A stretch of DNA of 64,000 nt from JANXQG01 sp963719885 (GCA_963719885.1 CAVRDP010000007.1:372001-436000), one strand, 5' to 3'; shown: positions 39,048 through 48,470, counted from the first letter of the stretch. Translations and numbers: made by a program. Notes: generated by a model not told the origin, from the sequence alone.

Positions 39048-40061
39048 TTACTTCTCTGTCTTCGCCGCAAGCTTGCCCGTCGGCGCCACCGCTTCTTTTG
39101 CCTTCTCGCCGTAAACGGTCCCCTCGAAACGCTTGACCAGGATCTTCAGGGCCGTCGCGCGAGCAGACGAGCCGGCGGGCATTTTCTCGCACCGCTCGTA
39201 GGCCTTTTTCGCCAAACACTCGCGTTTGAAATTCGAGTCGGCTTCGAGGGTTAGAATGACCTTTTTCGCCTCCTTGGCACTGCCCGTCCCTTTGAGTTGC
39301 ACGCCCAGCGCGGCGGCCCGGTCATAGGCCGCAAGCTGGCTCTCAACGTCGCCTTCGTCGACCAACTTGTGGATCTTCTCAAGCTCCTTCTCGCCGCACT
39401 TGGCCAAGGCGGCCTCAATTTGTTTGCTCTGCTCGCCTTTGAACTTGCGGATATCGGCGCCGGTGGCCAACCCTAGTTCCATCGGCCACAAGGCCTTCTG
39501 GACGGCGTCGGGCATCTTTGCGTCAATAACCACAAACTCGCCCAGCTTGCTCTCTTCCCGGAGTTTCTTGGGGAGCGCGAAGACCTTCTCAGCATCGCCG
39601 CCGAAAAAACCGCCGGCATGGCCCGTTTCGGCGATCTTTCCCTCAGGGTCGATAATCATGTAACCCCATAGGTCGGGCAGACCGTTTCGCTTGGCAACCT
39701 TCGGATCGTAGCCGTGAATGATGTTCGGCGCAAAAAACTCGCGGGCTTCCAGGTAGGATTTGAGATTACCGAGCTTCTCGTCGTTATTGACGGCCAGAAC
39801 GACGACCGGTTTGCCCTGGATGGATTCCTTGAGTTGCTTGCAGAACTCGCCCGACCATTTGTTGCAGATCGGACACCAGGTGGCATAATCGATCAACACG
39901 ACCGTCTTGCCGCGCAGCCCTTCAAGCGTTACGGCCGGGCCGGCCCAATGCACTCCGTCGAGCACCTGGGCCGAGTTCTGGGCGGCTTGCAAGCCGGTTA
40001 GCGAGTTCGATATGCCGATCAATAAGACGATCGACGCCAGTAGATTGCGGGTCACCAACAT
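39048..40061 (-). CDS. Secreted thioredoxin-fold (TlpA/redoxin-like) protein, 337 aa
   Basis: A signal peptide (RNLLASIVLLIGISNSLTGL, residues 5-24) precedes a thioredoxin-like domain with the active site ATWCPICNKW at about 60-69. Beta strands VVLAVNNDE and MIIDPEGKIAETG are typical of the TlpA/peroxiredoxin group. The C-terminal 150 residues are helical and charged, with an EKELEKIHKLVDEGDVESQ stretch of unknown function. GGAG eight bases before ATG 40061 supports the start. It probably reduces or forms disulfides outside the cytoplasmic membrane. Confidence 0.82.
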   Translation of the reverse strand: MLVTRNLLASIVLLIGISNSLTGLQAAQNSAQVLDGVHWAGPAVTLEGLRGKTVVLIDYATWCPICNKWSGEFCKQLKESIQGKPVVVLAVNNDEKLGNLKSYLEAREFFAPNIIHGYDPKVAKRNGLPDLWGYMIIDPEGKIAETGHAGGFFGGDAEKVFALPKKLREESKLGEFVVIDAKMPDAVQKALWPMELGLATGADIRKFKGEQSKQIEAALAKCGEKELEKIHKLVDEGDVESQLAAYDRAAALGVQLKGTGSAKEAKKVILTLEADSNFKRECLAKKAYERCEKMPAGSSARATALKILVKRFEGTVYGEKAKEAVAPTGKLAAKTEK

Positions 40062-40296
40062 GACTCGGTCTCCAATTATATTCTGAGGGGTATGGTTGTG
40101 CGGCCAATTCTTCGCTGAAGATGGCCATGAGCCCACGAAGGGCATCGCCCTTAATGATAGCGCTTGACCCGCAAGAGGCAAGTTACTCGGCAGGCAGTTG
40201 ATATAGCGACGGCCAAAGCGTGTGGCACAATGGGCAAGATTTGACGAGTGCCACGATGTACTGTGAAGTCGGTGCGATTCATCAAGCGGGCTGGTC

Positions 40297-40722
40297 TCAG
40301 GCGGCGGCCCGAGACGGCACCTGGCCGCGCACAACCCCTCTGAACGAGCAGGTTACTCGCTCTCCACCTGCGGAGGTTTCGGTCGGCGGAAAATCGAAGG
40401 TTCCCTTCACGGGCTCCCCGTGCGGAACCGCCGATGCCAAGAGTGCGGCAATTTCATTGATCTGGGCCTGGGCGATCGGCAGGTGGTTCTTGGTGCGAAG
40501 ATCGACTGTATATTGCCACGAACCGCGAATCAGGAACTCCGTTTCCGCCGCTTGGATGACTTGCACGTTTGGCCCGATTTCGACCCATGGCGCATTCGCC
40601 AGAAAGCGACAGCGGCTGCGATAATGGCTGGGGTGGGTCTCCTCGCACTTTTCCAGGGCCTGCTTGACGGCACGCCGGAATGTGTCGCGCAACAATGCGA
40701 TGGATGGAATTCCGAAGAACAT
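40297..40722 (-). CDS. Hypothetical protein, 141 aa
   Basis: AAAGGGG stands five bases before ATG 40722, a good ribosome binding site. The protein reads MFFGIPSIALLRDTFRRAVK at the N-terminus and QYTVDLRTKNHLPIAQAQIN in the middle; it is probably mixed alpha/beta and cytoplasmic. No known family. It is flanked by a thioredoxin-fold gene and a 420-base non-coding stretch. Confidence 0.45.
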   Translation of the reverse strand: MFFGIPSIALLRDTFRRAVKQALEKCEETHPSHYRSRCRFLANAPWVEIGPNVQVIQAAETEFLIRGSWQYTVDLRTKNHLPIAQAQINEIAALLASAVPHGEPVKGTFDFPPTETSAGGERVTCSFRGVVRGQVPSRAAA

Positions 40723-41049
40723 GGCAACCCCTTTCTCACAAGCGGTCATTCATACCCGACCCAGGAATGGCGGACTCTTCCTGCGGCGATACGTTTGTTT
40801 CATATCGGCCGGATCATAAGCTCGGCCGCTCGTATTCTGGGGAGTCCATGGTTTTCGACTGCTGCCCTGTCGTCATAATCGGCCGTGCCATAACACTTTA
40901 CGGGTTTTGGCCTGTGAGGCGGCAGAAGTAGCCCCGGCATGGCGAAGAGATCTGGTGACGGACAAGCAACACCATTACACTGCGGTCGGAACTGGAAAAG
41001 GCTGTTACCGAGGAAGCTGCAAAGCCGCCATACCGGGGTCGACGATCGC

Positions 41050-41115
41050 TTGCTGCCCCCAACAGCCTTCAGCTATAATGCCGGTGTTCCGATATAATGC
41101 CAGCGTTCCGATAAT
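41050..41115 (+). promoter_or_regulatory. Promoter with duplicated TATAAT for the Uma2 gene
   Basis: TTGCTG (41050-41055) and TATAAT (41074-41079) are 18 bases apart. The segment containing the -10 box is repeated in tandem with a 19-base period, giving a second TATAAT at 41093-41098. The rest of 40723-41143 shows nothing else. Confidence 0.5.
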
Positions 41116-41143
41116 CGCGGTTTTCGGTTTGTGGGGATGACGC

Positions 41144-41785
41144 ATGTCCGTTGTTGATGATGTCTTACAGCAGGTGACCGAGGTGCCGGTGGCTGAAGTC
41201 TCGGGGCCTCCCGACCTCGCCGAGTGGCTTTGGCGCTTCAGCGTGGAGCAATACCACGACATGGCGCGGCAGGGCATTCTCTTGGACGGGGATCCGGTTG
41301 AACTGCTGGAAGGACTGCTGGTTAAGAAAATGACCATTTCGCCGTCGCATCGTTTGGCCACCCGCCGCGTGCGGATCGCCTTGGAAGGGGTCGTTCCCGC
41401 CGGCTACTACGTTGATGCCCCGTCGCCGGTCACTTTGCAGCGCAGCGAGCCCGAGCCGAACGTGGTGGTTGTGCGGGGAGCGGACGCAGACTATGCTGAC
41501 CGGCATCCCGGCCCCCAGGATCTTCTCTTGGTCGTCGAAGTCTCCGACAGTTCACTCCATCGCGATCGAGGTTTCAAGAAGGCGATTTACGCGAAGGCGG
41601 CCATTGCGGTCTACTGGATCGTGAACCTAATCGACCGGCGGGTGGAGATGTATTCCGACCCGATCGGCCCCGTCGAGCGACCCGATTACCGGCTCCACCT
41701 GGACTTCGGCGAGGCGGACCACGTGCCGGTGGTGATCGAGGGCCGCGAGATCGCGAAAATCCCCGTGCGGGATGTTTTAGCGTAA
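41144..41785 (+). CDS. Uma2 family protein, 213 aa
   Basis: The usual Uma2 (DUF820) architecture: RFSVEQYHDMARQGILLDGD, then EPEPNVVVVRG and PQDLLLVVEVSDSSLHRDRG, whose DLLLVVEVSDS strand carries the catalytic acidic pair of the PD-(D/E)XK fold, and finally AAIAVYWIVNLIDRRVEMY. Length is typical. Unlike the copy at 9358 there is no N-terminal duplication. It reads away from a promoter with a doubled -10 box. Confidence 0.85.
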   Translation: MSVVDDVLQQVTEVPVAEVSGPPDLAEWLWRFSVEQYHDMARQGILLDGDPVELLEGLLVKKMTISPSHRLATRRVRIALEGVVPAGYYVDAPSPVTLQRSEPEPNVVVVRGADADYADRHPGPQDLLLVVEVSDSSLHRDRGFKKAIYAKAAIAVYWIVNLIDRRVEMYSDPIGPVERPDYRLHLDFGEADHVPVVIEGREIAKIPVRDVLA

Positions 41786-41873
41786 GAACAAGGCCGGATG
41801 TGTTGTCGAGCGACTTCTTCAGTTGCTCATGGTCGAAGATCTGCCGAATCTCGGACTTGCCCGTCGCTCCCGT

Positions 41874-42251
41874 TCACCAAGGGCGCAACGGTTTGAGCCG
41901 AACGGCCGGAAGCGGCTTGAGCCGCTGGTTCACCGGGTCCACTTCAATCCCTGCCGACTCAAGCGCCGTGACACCCAGGATGGGCTCACAGTTGTCTTTG
42001 CCGAAAATGACCGTGGCCCCAACGATGTCGCCCATGAACTCGATTTGGGCCACGCCAATTTCCAGAGCAACTTCGCTGCCATCAGCCAGCTCGTAACTTC
42101 GCTGGCCGCGAGGTTCGATGCCAAGTTCCCGCAGGCGGCTGCCGGGAATGTAGCAATCCGTGGCGCCCGTGTCGACCAAGAATAATCCTTCCCAACGTCG
42201 ATTGGGATCTGCCGGATTGGCCACTGCTACAGTTACGGGCGTAACTCCCAT
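41874..42251 (-). CDS. Clan AA aspartic protease (retropepsin-like), 125 aa
   Basis: The active-site loop LFLVDTGATDCYIPGS (about residues 23-38) is the DTGA motif of retroviral-type aspartic proteases. The rest forms the expected beta barrel, with EIGVAQIEFMGD and ILGVTALESAGIEVDP near the end, matching the family's second conserved strand. It has one DTGA and would act as a homodimer. It is cytoplasmic and convergent with the Uma2 gene. Bacterial members are common next to toxin-antitoxin-like modules, but their targets are unknown. Confidence 0.8.
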   Translation of the reverse strand: MGVTPVTVAVANPADPNRRWEGLFLVDTGATDCYIPGSRLRELGIEPRGQRSYELADGSEVALEIGVAQIEFMGDIVGATVIFGKDNCEPILGVTALESAGIEVDPVNQRLKPLPAVRLKPLRPW

Positions 42252-42369
42252 AGCCTACGATTCCCCGAGTTTTTCAGTACCTGCGAACGTCCGCCGCTCG
42301 CTTCAAGAGTAAATTCTAACATGATTTCCGCCGCCGTCGAGCGATGGTCCGAGTTCCATGCGACTAGTC

Positions 42370-43707
42370 TCAGAGGATGAATTTGCTCAAATCCTCGTCC
42401 TTAGAGATCTCTTCCAAACGCTGTTTGACGTAGGCGGCGTTGATCTCGACGCGGGACTTGCCCATCTCGGGGGCCTCGAAACTCAGTTCCTCCAAGAGCC
42501 GCTCCATGATCGTGTTCAACCGCCGGGCGCCGATGTTCTGCGTCCGCTGGTTCACCTGGAAGGCATATTCGGCCAGGGACTGGATGGCGTCCTCGGTGAA
42601 AATCAGCTCGCAGCCTTCGGTCTCCAGCAGGGCCTGGTACTGCTTCGTCAACGCCCCCCGCGGGTCGGTCAAAATGCGGATGAAATCGTCCCGCGTCAGA
42701 TCGCTGAGCTCGACGCGGATGGGAAACCGCCCTTGCAACTCGGGCATCAGGTCGCTGGGCTTGGCGCGATGAAAGGCCCCGGCGGCAATGAATAGCACGT
42801 GATCGCTCTTCACGTAGCCGTAGCGGGTCTGCACCGTCGTGCCCTCGACGATCGGCAAGAGGTCGCGCTGCACGCCCTGCCGCGAGACGTCGGCCCCGTG
42901 CGTCGACTCGCTGGCCACGATCTTGTCGATCTCGTCGAGGAAGATGATGCCCAGGTTCTCGGCCAGGTCGATCGCCGTGGCGTTGACCTTCTCGGTGTTG
43001 ATCAGGGCGTCGGACTCCTGTTCGAAGAGCACGCGCCGGGCCTCGTGGACGGTCATCTCCCGCCGCGCGCTGCTCCGCGGCACGATCTTCTCCAGCATCC
43101 CCTGCAGATCGACGTCCATCTGCTCCATGCCCATGCCGGTGAACATCATCGGCACGGCCTTGTGCTCGACGGTCAGCTCCACGCGGCGCTCGTCCATCGC
43201 CCCCGCGGCCAGCATCCCCCGCATCTTCTCGCGGGTCCGCTGATAGCGATCGGGCGACTCCGGGCTGTCGGCCGTGGTGTCGAAGGCCGGCGGACTGGGG
43301 GCCAGGAGGTCCAGGAGCCGCTCTTCCGCCCGCCGCTGGGCTTCCTCGCGGACGTTCTCCTTTTCCGCCTGCCGGACCAGGCCGATGGCGTTTTCGACCA
43401 GCTCGCGGACCATGCTTTCCACGTCGCGGCCGTAGTAGCCCACTTCCGTGTAGCGGCTGGCCTCGACCTTGATGAACGGGGCGCCGGTAAGCTTGGCCAG
43501 CCGCCGGGCGATCTCCGTCTTGCCGACGCCGGTGGGTCCGATCATCATGATGTTCTTGGGGGCGACTTCCTGCCGCATTTCCGCCGGAACCTGCTGCCGC
43601 CGCCAGCGGTTGCGAATGGCCACGGCCACGGCCCGCTTGGCCGCGTCCTGGCCCACGATGTGCCGGTTCAGTTCTTTGACGATTTCCCGAGGGGTCAACT
43701 CGCGCAC
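42370..43707 (-). CDS. hslU: HslU, ATPase subunit of the HslUV protease, 445 aa
   Basis: A AAA+ unfoldase that feeds substrates to the HslV peptidase in the cytoplasm. Walker A MMIGPTGVGKTEIARRLA is at about residues 54-71, the pore loop YTEVGYYGRDVESMV at about 86-100 and Walker B GIIFLDEIDKIVAS at about 248-261. The C-terminus DLSKFIL is the docking tail for HslV. The insertion (I) domain is present around 110-240. hslV is usually the neighbouring gene, but none is seen here. Confidence 0.95.
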   Translation of the reverse strand: MRELTPREIVKELNRHIVGQDAAKRAVAVAIRNRWRRQQVPAEMRQEVAPKNIMMIGPTGVGKTEIARRLAKLTGAPFIKVEASRYTEVGYYGRDVESMVRELVENAIGLVRQAEKENVREEAQRRAEERLLDLLAPSPPAFDTTADSPESPDRYQRTREKMRGMLAAGAMDERRVELTVEHKAVPMMFTGMGMEQMDVDLQGMLEKIVPRSSARREMTVHEARRVLFEQESDALINTEKVNATAIDLAENLGIIFLDEIDKIVASESTHGADVSRQGVQRDLLPIVEGTTVQTRYGYVKSDHVLFIAAGAFHRAKPSDLMPELQGRFPIRVELSDLTRDDFIRILTDPRGALTKQYQALLETEGCELIFTEDAIQSLAEYAFQVNQRTQNIGARRLNTIMERLLEELSFEAPEMGKSRVEINAAYVKQRLEEISKDEDLSKFIL

Positions 43708-43856
43708 GATAGTTCAGTCCTATAGCAGAGGCAAGAAAAAGGCCACGTTTTCAAGACGAAACCCCCAGCATACTCTAGACGCCACGATCCCGCTACGGGC
43801 TTCCGGCGGACTTGAAGCTGCGACCGCGGCCGACTGAACTTCCTTTTGCGTTGCCC

Positions 43857-44423
43857 TCAGCCGTTCGAGCCTTTGGCTTTCGCTTTTGCCGGCTTCCTAG
43901 GCTGGGCGGCTGGCTGCTCGGCGAGGACGACGGTCACCGTCGGTACGGGGCTTGCTGTCGCTGCATGCGCAAACTCGTCCCACGACTTCTGAATCAACTC
44001 CGCCGACGGCATTTCGCCATCGGCAATCAGGAACCGATAGTCGAGCTGCAAAGACTGGCCCTTTTTGATCTTCGCCACCGGAAATGCCCCGAACCGCCCG
44101 TAGTCGCGATAGGCGGACCAGCGGGTTTTCCGCGGATTCGTTGGCGGATTGATATCGACAATACTGTACTTCTTGCCGTCGAGAACGTACGTCTCACCCA
44201 CCCAGGGGTAGTCGAGGTCCTTGTGGCAATTGGGGTTCTCTTTAGGGAACACGTAGGCATACATGTAGCGTGCTGCGACGTGGCCGTCCAGCAGCACGTC
44301 AAGATGCTTGCCCGTCTCGTCGTTCAGCTCGAACCCCTGCCCTGCGCGGGCCTGCACGGCAAGGCACGGAACGCTAACGAGGCATGCCAGTACCAGAAAC
44401 CCTGGAAGAATAGCCTTCGGCAT
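43857..44423 (-). CDS. DUF6807 (PmoA-like) protein with the middle missing, 188 aa
   Basis: A signal peptide (residues 1-27) leads into GKHLDVLLDGHVAARYMYAY, the normal N-terminal strand pair of DUF6807 proteins. It then jumps to YVLDGKKYSIVDINPPTNP and RDYGRFGAFPVAKIKKGQSL, which belong near the family's C-terminus. The central 150 or so residues, which normally hold the conserved histidines, are absent while the frame stays open. The tail is a lysine/alanine-rich repeat. The length of 188 against roughly 300 for the family points to an internal deletion, so activity is doubtful. Confidence 0.65.
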   Translation of the reverse strand: MPKAILPGFLVLACLVSVPCLAVQARAGQGFELNDETGKHLDVLLDGHVAARYMYAYVFPKENPNCHKDLDYPWVGETYVLDGKKYSIVDINPPTNPRKTRWSAYRDYGRFGAFPVAKIKKGQSLQLDYRFLIADGEMPSAELIQKSWDEFAHAATASPVPTVTVVLAEQPAAQPRKPAKAKAKGSNG

Positions 44424-44470
44424 CTGATTTTCCTTCGTGTGGATGTGGAACCACTGATTGTAATCTGCGG

Positions 44471-45878
44471 CTAGCCGGCTTGCCAGCCTTTGCGATACGG
44501 CCGGTTAATCCAGGCGTTGAGTTCCGCCGGATCGGTCACCTTCATTTGTGGCCCGTCCCAAAGGACGATTTTGTTCTCTCCGGCGTGCTGGGCCAGATTA
44601 CCGAGGAGGGTGAACTCGGTGAGTCGCGACGAATAGTCGAATCCGGCGGCAGTGTCGTTCTTGCCCTCGCGGCAGGCGCGAAGGAAGTCGCCGGCGATGC
44701 TGCCCGGCCGTGGCAGCGACTTGGGCGGCTCCGTGACGTCGCCCTTGGCCTTGCCCACGATCCGCGTGCCGCCGCCGTAGGTGCCCGTATAGAGAATGCC
44801 CTTCTCGCCCAGGTAAAGCGTGCCGTTGGAGTCAAACTTCTCGTCCGGATGCTCTTGCTGCAACGTGACCAGCAACGGTGGCAGGTAACGATCGCCTTTG
44901 TTCTTCGAGCCCTTCTTGGCTTTCTCGCCCCTCTGGTGCCCGTCGTACCAGTAGACCTTCACGGCGGGCAAATCAGCTCGTGCGGGGAAATCCCAGCGAA
45001 TCCGCGTGCCGATCGGATAACGCTCGTCGCTGCCGCCGGAGATCGACTCGGCCTCGACGCTCAATGGATGCCCCAGCTTCAACGCCCAGTAAACGCCGTC
45101 GAGCACGTGGCAGCCCATGTTTCCCAACGAGCCGTTGCCGAAATCGTACCATCCGTGCCACTCGTGCGGATGGAGATCGCGATGGAACTCGCGGTACGGC
45201 GCCGGGCCAATCCATTCATCCCAATGCAGCCCGGCGGGAACCGGCTGGGCAGGTGGCCGCGGCCCCGCGCCGCCATTCGAGCGATCGCACCAACTGTGCG
45301 TCTCTTTCGATCGGGCCGATCGTGCCCGCCCAAACGTACTCGCAGAGCCGGCGGTAGCCTTCGCCGTAGTGACCCTGGTTGCCCATCTGCGTCGGCGACT
45401 TGCACTTGCCTGCCATCTCGGCCAGGCGCCGCGCCTCGGCGATGTCGTGACAGAGGGGTTTCTCGCAGTAGACGCCGATACCCAACTGCATGGCGATCAT
45501 CGACGGCGGGGCGTGGTGATGATTCGGCGTGGCGATGAACACGGCGTCGATCTGCCTGCCGAGTTTGTCGAACAACCGGCGATAGTCGGTGAAGGTCGCC
45601 AGGGTCTCGCCGTTGCCGGCCTTTTTTTGCATCGCCTTGCGGACGGCGGCGTGCCGCTTCTCGTCGGCGTCGGCGATGGCCACCAAGTTCTCGCCGATTG
45701 CCGTGCCGACGTGCGACATGCCGCGGCCGCCGCAGCCGATCACCGCACAGCGGAGCGTGTTGCCAGTCTTGGCGGCGTGCGAGATATTGGGGAACGGAAA
45801 CAGTTGGCTGGCCGACGCGGCGGCGGTTGCCAGCGAGGCGCGGTGCAAGAATGAACGACGGGTGAGAGCTGATTGCAT
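44471..45878 (-). pseudogene. Tat-exported Gfo/Idh/MocA oxidoreductase, frameshifted
   Basis: ATG 45878 follows AAGGAT; the N-terminus TRRSFLHRASLATAAASAS is a twin-arginine signal. The NAD-binding motif AVIGCGGRGMSHVG and the lysine motif VYCEKPLCHDIAEARRLA are in the first frame. A change of frame near 45300 leads into GNMGCHVLDGVYWALKLGHP, the substrate domain, which continues intact to WINRPYRKGWQAG. Joined length is about 468 residues, the size of planctomycete secreted members, which often act on host or algal sugars. One break only; it may be error. Confidence 0.8.
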
Positions 45879-45967
45879 GAGGGAGTTATCCTTTGAGAAA
45901 ATGATGAGAGAAAAAAGGTGCCATCCACCAAAGGTAGGGTTTTTGGGCAAGGAGGGAAGGCGATGGG

Positions 45968-46140
45968 TCATTTGCCGTCTTCCGGCTGCTTCTTCGGCCT
46001 CCCCCGTGCGCGTAACGGTCCTGCCGGTCCAATCGTGCGCTCCCATAAGGGCAGCCGCGGCGGACGCAGCGACGCAGGGCGTCCAACTCGGCCTGGGACT
46101 GCGGGCGGTTCACGATTTCCATTTGTCCTGGTGAGTGGCA
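45968..46140 (-). pseudogene. C-terminal remnant of a REP-associated tyrosine transposase (RAYT)
   Basis: Two frames together give MEIVNRPQSQAELDALRRCV, then GPLRARGRPKKQPEDGK and a stop. This matches how RAYT proteins (TnpA-REP, Y1 transposase fold) end: NxPQ-x-ELxxLRRxVxRG...RxRGRPKK. The catalytic N-terminal domain is missing. AGGTGCCA-containing sequences in opposite orientation lie just outside, near 45906 and 46145. RAYTs mobilise REP palindromes, so a remnant is notable in a window rich in REP-like repeats. Confidence 0.6.
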
Positions 46141-46159
46141 CCTTTATTTGTCTCTGGTC

Positions 46160-46763
46160 TCAGTTCTGCCCGCCCGCGTTTTTTCGCTGTGGCGGAGGTT
46201 CGCGGTACGGCTTGTCTTGCTTGAATACTTCCATGCGTGTGCGACAGACCTCCTTGTCTGCTTCACGCGATGTCAGCGTGAGGGCCTTTTCCACCGCTTC
46301 GCGGGCCTTTTCGAACTCGCCGTTTTCGGCGTAGGCCTCGCCGAGCGTACAGACAAAACACCAGTTGCGGCCGCCGGTCAGTTCACAAGCCCGAACGGCG
46401 TTCTCCACGGCCTTCTTTCCATCCCGGCAGTTCTTGTCGGGACAGGTCGCCTGCAACCAGGCAAGGTTGTTGTAGTTGGAATTCTGGGGGTCGAGGCGGA
46501 TCGCCTCGCCGAAGTCGGCCAGCGCCTTGTCGAACTCGCCCTTCTGCCGGTAGGCGATGCCGTCGACCATAATACCCCTCGGCAAGTTTCGGATCGAGCC
46601 GCACGGCCTCGGTAAAGGAAGCGATGGCGGCGTCGAAGTCCGCCTTGTCGAGGCGGGCCTTGCCCTTCTGGCAGGCTTCCTTCGCAGTATCGGCGCTCGC
46701 CGCAACATTCGGCAGCAACAGGGCTGCGATCAACATCGCCGCCGAGAATGTGCACGTGTTCAT
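46160..46763 (-). pseudogene. Secreted TPR protein, one frameshift
   Basis: GGGAGGAAAGG before ATG 46763 and a signal peptide, TFSAAMLIAALLLPNVAASA. TPR motifs follow: KARLDKADFDAAIASFTEAV in the first frame, and after a break near 46570, KGEFDKALADFGEAIRLDP and CTLGEAYAENGEFEKAREAV. The C-terminus is charged and proline-rich. About 200 residues in all. It probably mediates protein contacts in the periplasm. Confidence 0.7.
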
Positions 46764-46864
46764 GGCCTTTCCTCCCGTAATTTGGCACGGGCCTCCGCAA
46801 ACTGCGGCGACCGCTTGCCGGGTTCTTCCCACGACGCCACCACCTGCAAAATAGCCGCTGCAAC

Positions 46865-48340
46865 CTATCCCGTCAATAACGCGTCATGTCTCCGCGGAAC
46901 TCCCGGCGGGCACCATGTACTCATGGTCGTCGGCGGGCCGGGCTGGTGGGTGATGCTGGCGAAAAAGTCGCGGTAAATCGGCGCTAACCGGTCCGGGTGC
47001 CATTGCTGGGCACGCTCGCGGGCCGCGCGGCTCCAACGCTCATATTCGGCCGCGTCGTCCCAAAGACGGATGATCGTCTCCACCCACGGCTCGACCTCCT
47101 CGGCGGTCGGAACCTCGCGGGTTTCCGGCGTGTATTTCGCCGGGATGTCGAAGAGAAAGCCGGCGTCGCCGATGGTCTCCGGCAGTGCCCCACGATTGCT
47201 GGCCAAGACGGGAATGCCGTTGAGCATCGCCTCGGCAGCCACCAGCCCGAACGACTCGTTCCACAACGAGGGCATCAAGAGCAACTTGGTTATCGCGTAG
47301 AACTCGCGCGGGTTGCGCACGCTCGGACGTATGGTCAGGTTCGGCAGCCGCGAAAGGTCGATGCCCGTCTCCTGCTGCCAGCCGGCACGGCTCCGTCCGG
47401 CCATCACCAGCAAGGGAATATCCGGCCGGCGAGCGGCCAACTGCTCGGCAATCCGCGCGAAGACATAAAGCCCCTTGGTCGATTGCGGATTGATGAACGT
47501 CGCGTACTGCCGCGCCAATCTCCCCTCTCCCGTACTCGGGAGAGGGCGGGCACCGTGTACCCATGGTCGGGGTGAGGGCAATTTGTTCGCGTCGCCCTCC
47601 GGGAGAGGGTTAGGGCCCTCGGTCCCCTCTCCCGTACGCGGGAGAGGGCCAGGGTGAGGGCCGCTTTGTATTTTCCCTTTTTGAATTTGCTCTTTGTTTG
47701 AGATTTCGGATTTGAGATTTGAGATTTCGCATCTCGCCACCCTCACCCGGCCCCAATCCACGACCAGCGGCAGCACCTGGCAGGCCAGGCCGATCGACTC
47801 CCAATAAAAGTGGCGGTTGAACTGCGATGGCACGATGACATAATCGGCCAGGGCAAACGCCTGCGGATCGTGATAGGCGAAATTGTGCAGCCAAAACACC
47901 AGCGGCAGGTTGCGGTTCTTTGCCAGGCGGATCAGCGTTTCCGCCAGCGGGTCGCCCCCGTATGTGACCACCGCGTCGGGCCGGTCCGCATCAAGAAAGG
48001 CCCCGCAGGCACGGTAGAAGCCGGTTTGCCGCTCCCCTTCGTTGGGAAATATCGTGACTTCCAGGGTCTCTGCCGATCCGCCCGCGCCAAATCCGCCGAG
48101 CGACGCGACGAGTACGGGGACCTGCACCTCGCCGCTGGGCATCGTGCCGTAGCGATAGGCAATCTGCTGCCGCTTGAGCATCGTTTCCACGTTTTCCGCA
48201 AGATCGAGCCGCGAACCGCAGAACGCCTTGCACTGAAAGCCCAACGTCTGCAGGAACCGCATGGCCTGGGCCGTCGCCACGGCCGCGCCGCTGGTCGGGT
48301 CGAGCAGGCAATGCGGCGCGACGTAGACGATCTTCCGCAC
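46865..48340 (-). CDS. Family 4-like glycosyltransferase with in-frame repeat insertions, 491 aa
   Basis: GTG 48340 starts a protein reading RKIVYVAPHCLLDPTSGAA, typical of a GT-B donor enzyme. The C-terminal half has the family core, NESFGLVAAEAMLNGIPVLA. Between them, about residues 177-250, sits foreign text (SNLKSEISNKEQIQ..., SGPHPGPLPRTGEGTEGP, NPLPEGDANKLPSPR) encoded by dispersed palindromes at about 47520-47720. The frame stays open throughout. The tail TTMSTWCPPGVPRRH is translated from another mini-palindrome. Whether the enzyme folds with a 75-residue insert is doubtful. Confidence 0.72.
   Translation of the reverse strand: MRKIVYVAPHCLLDPTSGAAVATAQAMRFLQTLGFQCKAFCGSRLDLAENVETMLKRQQIAYRYGTMPSGEVQVPVLVASLGGFGAGGSAETLEVTIFPNEGERQTGFYRACGAFLDADRPDAVVTYGGDPLAETLIRLAKNRNLPLVFWLHNFAYHDPQAFALADYVIVPSQFNRHFYWESIGLACQVLPLVVDWGRVRVARCEISNLKSEISNKEQIQKGKIQSGPHPGPLPRTGEGTEGPNPLPEGDANKLPSPRPWVHGARPLPSTGEGRLARQYATFINPQSTKGLYVFARIAEQLAARRPDIPLLVMAGRSRAGWQQETGIDLSRLPNLTIRPSVRNPREFYAITKLLLMPSLWNESFGLVAAEAMLNGIPVLASNRGALPETIGDAGFLFDIPAKYTPETREVPTAEEVEPWVETIIRLWDDAAEYERWSRAARERAQQWHPDRLAPIYRDFFASITHQPGPPTTMSTWCPPGVPRRHDALLTG
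46912..46927. repeat. TACT-loop mini-palindrome at the glycosyltransferase C-terminus
   Basis: GGGC, ACCATG-TACT-CATGGT, CG: the same core as at 5697. Confidence 0.65.
47524..47647. repeat. Cluster of CCCTCTCCC/GGGAGAGGG palindromes inside the glycosyltransferase gene
   Basis: CCCTCTCCCG-TACT-CGGGAGAGGG at 47524-47547, CCCTCTCCCG-TACG-CGGGAGAGGG near 47625 and a mini-palindrome ACCGTG-TACC-CATGGT at 47552-47567 between GGGAGAGGG and GGGTGAGGGC. Confidence 0.7.
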
Positions 48341-48344
48341 CTTG

Positions 48345-48395
48345 CTCCCCTCTCCACGACCCACTGCGCGGGTGCCCCGGAGAGGGTTAGGGTGA
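48345..48395. repeat. Hairpin with embedded mini-palindrome between the two glycosyltransferase parts
   Basis: CCCTCTCC ... GGAGAGGG with the variant ACCCACTGCGCGGGT (48359-48373) in its loop. Confidence 0.6.
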
Positions 48396-48470
48396 GGGCT
48401 GCCGGCGCTCTTCGTCCCTTCTCCAATTTGCAATTTGCAATTCTCAATTTGCAATTTGCAATCCTTCTCT

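Noticed and set aside
42299..42369. A small gene between the protease and hslU
   Set aside because: No start with a ribosome binding site and no coding signal in about 70 bases.
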